The notes beneath the pieces were generated by a model. That model was not told the origin of the DNA and made no database searches. It saw only the letters and a list, made by a program, of their open reading frames with translations. The position numbers and the translations under genes are program-made. This document shows, one piece after another, positions 18,826 through 25,252 of a stretch of DNA of 33,206 nucleotides. The stretch comes from Blastococcus sp. CT_GayMR20 (GTDB lineage: Bacteria; Actinomycetota; Actinomycetes; Mycobacteriales; Geodermatophilaceae). The DNA is taken from NCBI RefSeq assembly GCF_004570345.1, contig NZ_SPQM01000048.1, forward strand, positions 1-33,206, given 5' to 3'. Each line of letters begins with the position of its first letter. Within the stretch, counting starts at the first letter, position 1.

Positions 18826-18887
18826 GGTCTCCGGTCCGTCGATGGCGGTCCGAGGGCCGTGACGAGCCGGATGCCACACTGCCGCGC

Positions 18888-19838
18888 GTGACAGCGACGC
18901 CGTCGACATCGCCCACGAGGGGGCTGGGCGGGGTCGCGCGTCCGGTGACCCACCTCGCCGGGGCCGGTGCGCTGGGCATCCTCGCGGCGGTCATGGGCGT
19001 CCCGGTGGCGCTCGCCGGCCTGTTCGGCGGCGTCCTGGCCCTGCTCGTGGGGCTCGCCCTCGTCAGCGCCGTCGTCTCCCTCCTCGGCGTCGGGCTCGAC
19101 ACCGCCGCCGGTCCCGACCGGGACGGCTCGGTCGCCCGCGGCATCACCCTCGGGGTGCTGGGGACGGCAACCGTCGCCGTCCTCGGCCTGATCGCGCTCC
19201 GCCTGGACGTCGGCGACGGGCTGCCGGTCCCACTGCGGTACGCGGCTGCCGCGCTGCCCTTCATGGCGATCGCGGGCCTCCAGTGGCGGGGGTGGCTGCG
19301 CATCGGCACGGCCGTGGTCCTGGCCGGCACGGCCGCGGTGCTGGGCGTGCCCCGCGGACTGGAGGCGGCGCAGGAGAACCGCGCGTCCCTGATCGCCACC
19401 GAGGTGGGGACGACGGCCCGGCCGTGGGTGACGCAGGTCGACGGGCTGCACGCGCTGCCGCCGCAGACCACCGGGAGCGGCTACCTCTGGACGGTCTACG
19501 TCGACGGGGACGAGACGCCGGTCGTGCACCTGCTGCGGATGCCGGAGGAGGGTGTGGTGCTCGGCGGCGGCCCCTGCACCGCCGCCTTCTACACGCCGGA
19601 GGGCGACTTCACCCTCGACGCCTGCACGACGGCGGACGGCGGGACGTGGCTGCGGTCGGCAGCGGGGTACTGGCAGCAGCTGGTCCGCCGCGTGGACGGG
19701 ACGTGGCTCGGGGCGACGGCCCGGCCCGGGGTGCCGCAGGACCTCCTCGACCAGGCGCTCGCGCACGCCCGGCCGATGACCGAGGACGAGTACGACGACT
19801 GGTTGGACGAGATCCTCCCGTCCCCGGCGGGGTACTGA
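18888..19838 (+). CDS. Membrane protein with soluble C-terminal domain, unknown function
   Basis: I do not recognise this 316-residue protein. The N-terminal half (residues about 22-165) has five hydrophobic segments rich in Leu, Val, Ala and Gly. The C-terminal half (165-316) is a soluble domain, probably extracytoplasmic, with two Cys residues (in GGGPCTAAFY and LDACTTADG) that could form a disulfide, and an acidic end (TEDEYDDWLDEI). A CACACT box lies 7 bases before the GTG, so a leaderless transcript is possible. It is followed directly by a decayed gene fragment. Coding bias is normal. Confidence 0.72.
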   Translation: MTATPSTSPTRGLGGVARPVTHLAGAGALGILAAVMGVPVALAGLFGGVLALLVGLALVSAVVSLLGVGLDTAAGPDRDGSVARGITLGVLGTATVAVLGLIALRLDVGDGLPVPLRYAAAALPFMAIAGLQWRGWLRIGTAVVLAGTAAVLGVPRGLEAAQENRASLIATEVGTTARPWVTQVDGLHALPPQTTGSGYLWTVYVDGDETPVVHLLRMPEEGVVLGGGPCTAAFYTPEGDFTLDACTTADGGTWLRSAAGYWQQLVRRVDGTWLGATARPGVPQDLLDQALAHARPMTEDEYDDWLDEILPSPAGY

Positions 19839-19842
19839 GCCG

Positions 19843-20080
19843 TGGCGACCGGACGGTCCGGTGCTGGTGGCCTCCGTGCCCGACGAGGGCACGAAGGCGG
19901 CCCTGCTGGCCACGGAGCCGGACGCGTACTTCACCACCTCGCACGTCGACGGCTGGGGCGGCCGTGCGCGTCCGGCTCGAGCGCCTCGACGAGACCTCGT
20001 TGCGCGAGCCGGCCGCCGACGCGTGGGCGGCCCGGGCATCGCGGCGACTGGTCGCCGGGAACCCTCTGGCCTCCGGCTGA
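19843..20080 (+). pseudogene. Truncated, frameshifted MmcQ/YjbR copy
   Basis: This stretch encodes the C-terminal half of a MmcQ/YjbR-family protein in two frames. Frame one reads PDGPVLVASVPDEGTK and then EPDAYFTTSHVDGW; the match to the intact gene 20102-20488 (PGGPVLGAYVPDEGAK, EPDVYFTTSHFAGF) is obvious. The frame breaks at the GGGG run 19955-19958: removing one G joins it to AAVRVRLERLDETS and the rest up to the TGA at 20080. The first 55 or so residues, including the family N-terminus, are absent, because the preceding membrane-protein gene ends just upstream. It therefore looks like a partial tandem duplication that decayed. A base-calling error at the G run could explain the shift, but not the missing N-terminus. 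Confidence 0.8.
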
Positions 20081-20089
20081 GCCACGTCC

Positions 20090-20095
20090 TACGGT
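20090..20095 (+). promoter_or_regulatory. -10 box for a leaderless MmcQ/YjbR transcript
   Basis: TACGGT (TANNNT) lies exactly 6 bases before the GTG at 20102 and no ribosome-binding site is present, the classic layout of leaderless actinobacterial genes. Confidence 0.5.
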
Positions 20096-20101
20096 CGCCC
20101 C

Positions 20102-20488
20102 GTGGCGAGCTGGGACGACGTGGCGCGGATCTGCCTCGCGCTGCCCGAGACCAGCGAGGCGACGTCCTACGGCTCGCGGGCCTGGCAGGTGCGGAACAAG
20201 ACCTTCGTCTGGGAGCGACCGCTGAGGAAGAAGGACGTCGCCGAACTGGGCGACTCCGCGCCCGGCGGACCGGTGCTCGGCGCCTACGTCCCGGACGAGG
20301 GCGCCAAGAACGCGCTGATCGCCGAGGAGCCGGACGTCTACTTCACGACGTCCCACTTCGCCGGCTTCGCGGCGGTGCTCTGCCGGCTCGAGGAACTGGA
20401 CACGTCCTCGCTGACCGAGCTGGCCGGTGAGGCGTGGGCCTGCCGGGCGCCGAAGCGGCTCGCGGCGCAGCACGCGCAGGACCCCTAG
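20102..20488 (+). CDS. MmcQ/YjbR family DNA-binding-like protein
   Basis: This 128-residue protein belongs to the MmcQ/YjbR family, small proteins with a CyaY-like or double-wing fold, often labelled DNA-binding but without a proven function. Family features are the N-terminal WDDVARICLALPETSEATSYG, the central W-VRNKTFVWERPL strand, and the C-terminal half VPDEGAKNAL, YFTTSHFAGF and LTELAGEAW. It is the intact relative of the fragment just upstream. The end shares the CTAG stop palindrome with the convergent DUF1028 gene, so each gene's TAG stop overlaps the other. Confidence 0.87.
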   Translation: MASWDDVARICLALPETSEATSYGSRAWQVRNKTFVWERPLRKKDVAELGDSAPGGPVLGAYVPDEGAKNALIAEEPDVYFTTSHFAGFAAVLCRLEELDTSSLTELAGEAWACRAPKRLAAQHAQDP

Positions 20489-21381
20489 GCCGACGGCACG
20501 ATCCGCTGGACGACGTCGTCCGGCATCAGCCCGGCCTTGCCGAAGCGACGGGCGGCCTCGAGGAACTGCGGCGCGGTGCCGGCGAGGTCGGCGAGCATCT
20601 CCCGGGCGGCGTCCTCCCGGCCGGCCAACGCCGCGACGACCGCCCGCCACATCAGCTGGTCCGGTTCGGTGGCCGCGTCCATCGGCCGCAGCAGCTCGAG
20701 CTCGCGGTCGGCGGTGACGGGGTCGCCGTCGATCGCCTGCTGGAACGCACGCACCACGTCCTGGTACCGGGCGCGGGTGACGAGCAGCTCGGCGAGGGCG
20801 GCGACCGGGTCGGCGGAGTCGTCGACCCGCAGGTCCACGGCCATGTCGTGCCAGGGCCGGCCGGTGGTGGACGGCCGGATCACCATGATCGCCGCGGAGC
20901 GGCGTCCCCGGAAGTCGCCGCCGGCCTCCTCGGCCGCCTGCAGGGCGTTGAGGAGCCGCTGGGCCAGCGGGCCGCCCGAGGCCTCGTAGCGCTCGACCAT
21001 CGCCTCCCAGACCCAAGGCGACGCGGCCATGTTGGCCAGCGACACGCAGGTCTCCCCGATGAGGTGCCCGGCGGCCTCCACGCAGGAGGACCCGGTGTAC
21101 GCGGCGAGGTCGCCGTTCACCCCGAGGACGGCGACCTGGCGGCGCTCCGGCTGGGGGTCGACGCTGCTCAGCGCCGTCAGGACCTCCTGGGCGGTGAACC
21201 CGCCCTGCAGGAGGTCGAGGCCGACCGAGCCGTACATGGGCTCGGCCATCGACTGGGTGGCGATGACGCCGTGGCCGGGCAGGGCGAAGGGCACGCTGCT
21301 GCCGACGGCGAAGGCCTGCGACTGGGTGGCGACGCCCATCTCCCCGGTGGCGGCGTCACGGGCGACGATCGAGTAGGTCAC
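20485..21381 (-). CDS. DUF1028 family protein (Ntn-hydrolase-like)
   Basis: The 298-residue protein begins TYSIVARDAATGEMGVATQSQAFAVG, which is the hallmark of DUF1028, a family with an N-terminal-nucleophile hydrolase-like fold. The ALPGHGVIATQSMAEPMYG, AYTGSSCVEAAGH and GDFRGRRSAAIMV blocks follow. After about residue 220 comes a helical tail (TPR-like, RARYQDVVRAFQQAIDGDPVTA) that is often seen in this family. No signal peptide is present. The enzyme activity is unknown; a peptidase or amidase is inferred only from fold. The GTG start lies 3 bases after the stop of the small lipoprotein gene, so both are likely one transcript. Confidence 0.87.
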   Translation of the reverse strand: MTYSIVARDAATGEMGVATQSQAFAVGSSVPFALPGHGVIATQSMAEPMYGSVGLDLLQGGFTAQEVLTALSSVDPQPERRQVAVLGVNGDLAAYTGSSCVEAAGHLIGETCVSLANMAASPWVWEAMVERYEASGGPLAQRLLNALQAAEEAGGDFRGRRSAAIMVIRPSTTGRPWHDMAVDLRVDDSADPVAALAELLVTRARYQDVVRAFQQAIDGDPVTADRELELLRPMDAATEPDQLMWRAVVAALAGREDAAREMLADLAGTAPQFLEAARRFGKAGLMPDDVVQRIVPSA

Positions 21382-21384
21382 CGG

Positions 21385-21549
21385 TCAGTCGTCGTCCTCG
21401 CTGCCCTCGTCCTCCTCGACGTCGTTCCCGCTGTCCTCCTCGACGGTGTCCTCCGCCGTGTCGGAGCCGCAGGCGGACAGGGTGGCCGTCCCACCGGAGA
21501 ACAGAGCTGTGACGGTGAACAGGGTCGCGACGGATCGTCTGATGCGCAT
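21385..21549 (-). CDS. Tiny acidic lipoprotein
   Basis: The 54-residue product has a lipoprotein signal peptide: MRIRRS, a hydrophobic core, and the lipobox LSAC with Cys27 as the acylated residue. The mature part is only 28 residues and consists almost wholly of Asp, Glu, Gly and Ser (for example EEDSGNDVEEDEGSEDDD), so it would be a strongly negative tail at the outer face of the membrane. A TACGGT box lies 6 bases before the ATG, fitting a leaderless start. The DUF1028 gene follows after 3 bases. No function is known; metal or cation binding is conceivable. Confidence 0.68.
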   Translation of the reverse strand: MRIRRSVATLFTVTALFSGGTATLSACGSDTAEDTVEEDSGNDVEEDEGSEDDD

Positions 21550-21555
21550 CCGTCG

Positions 21556-21561
21556 ACCGTA
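21556..21561 (-). promoter_or_regulatory. -10 box for the lipoprotein gene
   Basis: On the minus strand TACGGT lies 6 bases before the ATG. The same hexamer and spacing occur before the gene at 20102. Confidence 0.45.
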
Positions 21562-21567
21562 AGGGCG

Positions 21568-21588
21568 CGGACGGGGACCCGCCGTCCG
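21568..21588. terminator. Hairpin downstream of the LLM oxidoreductase gene
   Basis: Seven-base arms CGGACGG / CCGTCCG (21568-21574 and 21582-21588) around a seven-base loop lie 14 bases beyond the stop of the leftward LLM gene and upstream of the lipoprotein -10 box. It probably separates the two transcripts. Confidence 0.4.
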
Positions 21589-21602
21589 GAGCCGGGCCGT
21601 CG

Positions 21603-22592
21603 CTAGGCCGGGACGCCGTCCATCGCCTCGGCGGTGATCGTGACCGACCGCAGCCGGGCCTCGGTGGTCGGTGCCTGGTGGGCGACGATGAGCTCGTCGG
21701 CGTCGGCCATCTTCCGGAAGCCGTCGAGGAACGCGCTGATCTCGGCGTGGGTGCCGACGGCGGTGTGGGTCAGCATCTGCCCGACGTGCTGCCCCGCGCC
21801 CTGCGCGAGCAGCTCGTCGGCCTGGTCGTCGGTCAGCTTCTGACCGCGGCCGAAGAGCCCGATCGCGAGGTTGCGCCGGACGGCGGCGAGGTTGTCCTGC
21901 GCCCCTTCCACGGTGTCGGCGGCGACCACGTTCACGCCGGCGATGACATAGGGCTCGTCCAGCTGGGCGGAGGGCTTGAACTCGCGGCGGTAGGCCGCGA
22001 CGGCAGGCTCGAGGAGCTGCGGCGCGAAGTGCGACGCGAACGCGTAGGGCAGGCCGAGCGCGGCCGCGAGGGTGGCACCGAACATCGACGACCCGAGGAT
22101 GTAGAGCGGGACGTCCGAGCCCTTGCCCGGGATGGCGTCGACGCCGGGCACCCGGGTCTCCCCGGCGAGGTAGGCCTGCAGCTCCAGCACGTCCTGCGGG
22201 AAGCGGTCGGCGGAGTTCGGGTTCCGGCGGAGCGCGTACATCGTGTTCTGGTCGGAGCCGGGGGCGCGGCCGAGGCCGAGGTCGATCCGCCCGGGGTACA
22301 TCGCCTCGAGGGTGCCGAACTGCTCCGCGATGGTCAGCGGCGAGTGGTTGGGCAGCATGACCCCGCCGGCCCCGAGCCGGATGCTCGTCGTCCGGGCGCC
22401 CACGTGGGCGATGAGGACGCTCGTCGCCGAGGACGCGATCGAGGGCATGTTGTGGTGCTCGGCGTACCAGACCCGCTGGTACCCGTGCTCCTCCGCGCGC
22501 TGGGCGAGGGCGACGCTGGCGGCGATGCTGCTGGCGGCGGTCTCGCCGCGGGCGATGGGAGCCAGGTCGAGGATGGACAGCGGGATGCGCAT
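21603..22592 (-). CDS. LLM class flavin-dependent oxidoreductase
   Basis: The 329-residue protein is a bacterial-luciferase-like TIM-barrel enzyme of the MsnO8/YhbW-like subgroup. Diagnostic parts are the N-terminal [32 protein letters not shown] near residue 45, [30 protein letters not shown] and the C-terminal TVEGAQDNL. Such enzymes use reduced FMN and oxygen; the substrate cannot be told. The ATG at 22590-22592 gives the standard N-terminus. It is separated from the lipoprotein gene by a hairpin. The gap 22593-22787 to the divergent small gene contains no further gene that I can see. Confidence 0.9.
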   Translation of the reverse strand: MRIPLSILDLAPIARGETAASSIAASVALAQRAEEHGYQRVWYAEHHNMPSIASSATSVLIAHVGARTTSIRLGAGGVMLPNHSPLTIAEQFGTLEAMYPGRIDLGLGRAPGSDQNTMYALRRNPNSADRFPQDVLELQAYLAGETRVPGVDAIPGKGSDVPLYILGSSMFGATLAAALGLPYAFASHFAPQLLEPAVAAYRREFKPSAQLDEPYVIAGVNVVAADTVEGAQDNLAAVRRNLAIGLFGRGQKLTDDQADELLAQGAGQHVGQMLTHTAVGTHAEISAFLDGFRKMADADELIVAHQAPTTEARLRSVTITAEAMDGVPA

Positions 22593-22757
22593 GGAGAGGT
22601 GCCCTTCGGGTCGGTTGCCCGTGCAACGCCGGGGTGCCCGGCGCCCTTCCCCGCACCCGGTCACACAGCGTTCCCCCGGCGTCCACGGGCGGGTGACGCG
22701 TCGCCCCGGCCGGGTGAACGTCCGGTCCGGTGGTCACGCCGGGTGACGGGGATGGGT

Positions 22758-22763
22758 CAGGAT
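22758..22763 (+). promoter_or_regulatory. Possible -10 box before the small membrane protein
   Basis: CAGGAT at 22758-22763 is followed 8 bases later by a G at 22771, a plausible transcription start. A GGGGGGA ribosome-binding site then sits 6 bases before the ATG at 22788. No -35 element is clear. Confidence 0.3.
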
Positions 22764-22787
22764 CGCCGACGTGCCGGGGGGACGACG

Positions 22788-23018
22788 ATGGACGCAGCGG
22801 GGGCCGAGCCGCCCCGACGGCCCGTGACGGGCCGCTCCACCGGACGGAAGGTCCTCCAGTCGATCGGCGTCGTGGCCGCCTGGGCCGCGGTCGTGGGACT
22901 GGGCACGTTCGGGACCTTCAGCGACCCGGCCACGCCCCTCAGCGGTATCCGCGAGGACCCTCCGCCGCACCGGCTGGTCGTGCCTGACGGCGACGGCGGC
23001 CTGCCCGGGTACGGGTAG
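22788..23018 (+). CDS. Small single-TM protein, unknown
   Basis: The 76-residue product has a basic N-terminus (PRRPVTGRSTGRK), one membrane helix near residues 25-43 (VVAAWAAVVGLGTFGTF) and a short Pro/Gly-rich outer tail ending GGLPGYG. I do not recognise the family. The ATG at 22788 has a strong purine-rich ribosome-binding site; an in-frame ATG at 22752 lacks one. Codon use is typical of the region, which supports it being real. Confidence 0.6.
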   Translation: MDAAGAEPPRRPVTGRSTGRKVLQSIGVVAAWAAVVGLGTFGTFSDPATPLSGIREDPPPHRLVVPDGDGGLPGYG

Positions 23019-23130
23019 GCCGCACCCGCGCGCGAAGCCCTGTCCCCCCGACCGTCCGCGGGTGTACAACCTGCGTCGTCATGGGGGAAGACTGCCCCCG
23101 TCGAGGCGGTCTCGGAGGGGACAGACGACC

Positions 23131-23622
23131 GTGAAGCAGACCTACCGTGTGATCGCCGGGCTCATCGCGCTCGGTGTGCTGGTGCAGGCGGCCGCGATCG
23201 CCTTCGGGTGGTTCGACGCCATCCACGACCTGGACAGCGGCCTGGTGATCGACGAGAACTACGAGGGCAACGCCGGCCACGTGATCCACGGCATGAACGG
23301 CTTGATCGTGATGCCGGTGCTCGGCCTGCTCCTGCTGATCGTGTCCGCCTTCGCCCGCAGGGAGGTCCCGGGCGCGGTCCAGTGGGCGGGCATCGTCTTC
23401 GGCCTGATCGTCCTGCAGGTGGCGCTGGCCTTCGTGTCCTTCAGCGCGCCGGTCGTCGGCACCCTGCACGGCATCAACGCGCTCCTCATCATCGGCGCCG
23501 CCGGTCGCGCGGCCGCCCTGACCCGCACGACGCAGGCCGCCCGTCGGTCGAGCGAGGGTGGCTACGACGTCCCGGCCCAGAGCACCGGCTCCGCCGCGCC
23601 GCAGTCGACGCGCACTGTCTGA
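23131..23622 (+). CDS. Four-TM membrane protein, DUF6220-like
   Basis: The 163-residue protein has four hydrophobic helices (about residues 8-27, 52-74, 84-104 and 110-130) with conserved-looking histidines at helix ends: His50 and His53 (GHVIHGMNG) and His113 (GTLHGINA). This layout resembles DUF6220 proteins and small cytochrome-b-like membrane proteins, so heme binding is possible but unproven. A GAGGGG ribosome-binding site lies about 10 bases before the GTG. The C-terminal 30 residues are hydrophilic. The multicopper oxidase gene overlaps its end, which suggests that the two act together in redox chemistry at the membrane. Confidence 0.72.
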   Translation: MKQTYRVIAGLIALGVLVQAAAIAFGWFDAIHDLDSGLVIDENYEGNAGHVIHGMNGLIVMPVLGLLLLIVSAFARREVPGAVQWAGIVFGLIVLQVALAFVSFSAPVVGTLHGINALLIIGAAGRAAALTRTTQAARRSSEGGYDVPAQSTGSAAPQSTRTV

Positions 23623-25069
23623 GCGGCCGCGCCGCCGCTGGTGGCTGGTCGTCCCGCTCGTCCTGCTGCTCGCCGTCCTCGGCGCGCTCGGCTGGATGTG
23701 GTGGTCGAGCCTGGTCCCCTCGACGTACAACGTCATGGAGATGGGCACCACCGACTTCGGCGGTGGGCCCGCGCACGAGCACGGCACGGGCAGCGAGCGC
23801 AGCGTCGCCGAGCTGACCGGCCCGGCCTCGGGCGAGCCGGACGTCGCCGTCGAGCTCGCGGCCACCCGGGGACGGTTCGCGCTCGCCAGCGGTGAGCAGG
23901 TCGACGGCTACACCCTCAACGGCACCTCCCCCGGCCCGGCGATCGAGGCGCGCCAGGGTGACCTCGTCGAGGTGACGCTGACCAACGTCGACGTGCCCGA
24001 CGGTGTGACGCTGCACTGGCACGGGGTCGACGTCCCGAACGCCGAGGACGGCGTGGCCGGCGTCACCCAGGACGCCGTGCCGCCGGGCGGGGAGCACGTC
24101 TACCGGTTCGTCGCGGAGGACGCCGGCACGTACTGGTACCACTCGCACCAGGTCTCGCACGCGCAGGTCCGTGGTGGGCTGTTCGGCACCCTCGTCGTCC
24201 GGCCGCCCGGGGAGCGCGCGGAGCAGGACGTCGTCGCGACGGTGCACACCTACTCAGGACGACGCACCATCAACGGCCGCACCGGGGACTCCGCCGTGGT
24301 CACCGAGCCGGGCCGCCCGGTGCGCGTGCGGCTGGTCAACACCGACAACGGGCCGCTGCGGGCATGGGTGAGCGGCGCCAGCTTCCGGGTGGTCGCGGTC
24401 GACGGCACCGACGTGCACGGGCCGACCGAGGTGACCGACGAACGTCTCCTGGTCACCGCGGGAGGGCGGGTCGACGTCCTCCTCGAGGCGCCCGCGCGCA
24501 TCGACACCAGCGGCGGGGCCGCACTCGTCGTGGGTCCGCGGGGCACCCGGGTGGCGGCGGCACCGGAGCCCGCCGAGCCGGTCGACCTGCTGACGTACGG
24601 CACGCCGGCGGAGCTGTCGTTCGACCCTGACGACGCGGACCGGCACTTCACCTACGAGGTCGGCAGGCGGATCGGCTTCCTCGACGGGAAGCCCGGCTTC
24701 TGGTGGACGGTCAACGGCCGGCTCTTCCCCGACGTCCCGATGTTCCACGTCCAGGAGGGGGACGTCGTCCGGATGACGATCCGCAACGACAGCGGCGACG
24801 TGCATCCGATGCACCTGCACGGGCACCACGCCGTCGTCCTGTCGCGGGACGGGGTCGAGGCCACCGGCAGCCCCTGGGTGGTGGATTCGCTCAACGTCGA
24901 GGACGGCGCGACGTACGAGATCGCCTTCGTCGCTGACAACCCCGGTATCTGGATGGACCACTGCCACAACCTCGACCACGCCCGCGACGGACTGGTCGCG
25001 CACCTCGCCTACGCCGGTGTCGCCGAGCCGTTCGCGGTGGGCGGCGACGCCGGGAACGCCCCGGAGTAG
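23558..25069 (+). CDS. Membrane-anchored multicopper oxidase
   Basis: The 503-residue protein has an N-terminal basic stretch, one signal-anchor helix (residues 28-47) and an extracytoplasmic multicopper oxidase domain. The four copper motifs are present: TLHWHG (His153, His155), YWYHSH (His195, His197), VHPMHLHGHH and MDHCHNLDHARDGL. The residue where many laccases have the axial Met of type-1 copper is Leu here, a feature linked to higher redox potential in other oxidases. The substrate may be metal ions or phenols. The only in-frame GTG before the anchor is at 23558, which gives a 65-base overlap with the preceding gene; a rarer CTG start at 23615 would remove most of the overlap. Confidence 0.9.
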   Translation: MATTSRPRAPAPPRRSRRALSERPRRRWWLVVPLVLLLAVLGALGWMWWSSLVPSTYNVMEMGTTDFGGGPAHEHGTGSERSVAELTGPASGEPDVAVELAATRGRFALASGEQVDGYTLNGTSPGPAIEARQGDLVEVTLTNVDVPDGVTLHWHGVDVPNAEDGVAGVTQDAVPPGGEHVYRFVAEDAGTYWYHSHQVSHAQVRGGLFGTLVVRPPGERAEQDVVATVHTYSGRRTINGRTGDSAVVTEPGRPVRVRLVNTDNGPLRAWVSGASFRVVAVDGTDVHGPTEVTDERLLVTAGGRVDVLLEAPARIDTSGGAALVVGPRGTRVAAAPEPAEPVDLLTYGTPAELSFDPDDADRHFTYEVGRRIGFLDGKPGFWWTVNGRLFPDVPMFHVQEGDVVRMTIRNDSGDVHPMHLHGHHAVVLSRDGVEATGSPWVVDSLNVEDGATYEIAFVADNPGIWMDHCHNLDHARDGLVAHLAYAGVAEPFAVGGDAGNAPE

Positions 25070-25167
25070 GCCGCTCGTCGCCACGGGCCCTCAACCGTCA
25101 CCCATAGTCACGACAGCCTCATCCCCGCCCGGTGCCGCAGCGCGCTGAGCTGCGCCGTCACTCCTAC

Positions 25168-25192
25168 GGGTGGAGCGGGCTGCGCTCCACCC
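25168..25192. terminator. Strong hairpin before the PIG-L gene
   Basis: Perfect ten-base arms GGGTGGAGCG / CGCTCCACCC (25168-25177 and 25183-25192) enclose a five-base loop. It lies 98 bases after the multicopper oxidase stop and 60 bases before the next start. It may end the oxidase transcript; an operator or leader hairpin for the downstream gene is an alternative. Confidence 0.45.
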
Positions 25193-25252
25193 CCATTGCC
25201 GATTACCGTGCGTGATGGCCGCGCCTGCGGTCTGACCACGGGGGGAAACATC

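Noticed and set aside
19842..20225. A separate + strand gene starting at the GTG 19842
   Set aside because: That frame is Arg/Gly-rich and runs out of frame through the real MmcQ/YjbR gene; the neighbouring frames show the homology instead.
22771..22787. A leaderless gene starting at the GTG 22771
   Set aside because: That GTG is not in frame with the coding sequence that follows; the ATG at 22788 with its ribosome-binding site is better.
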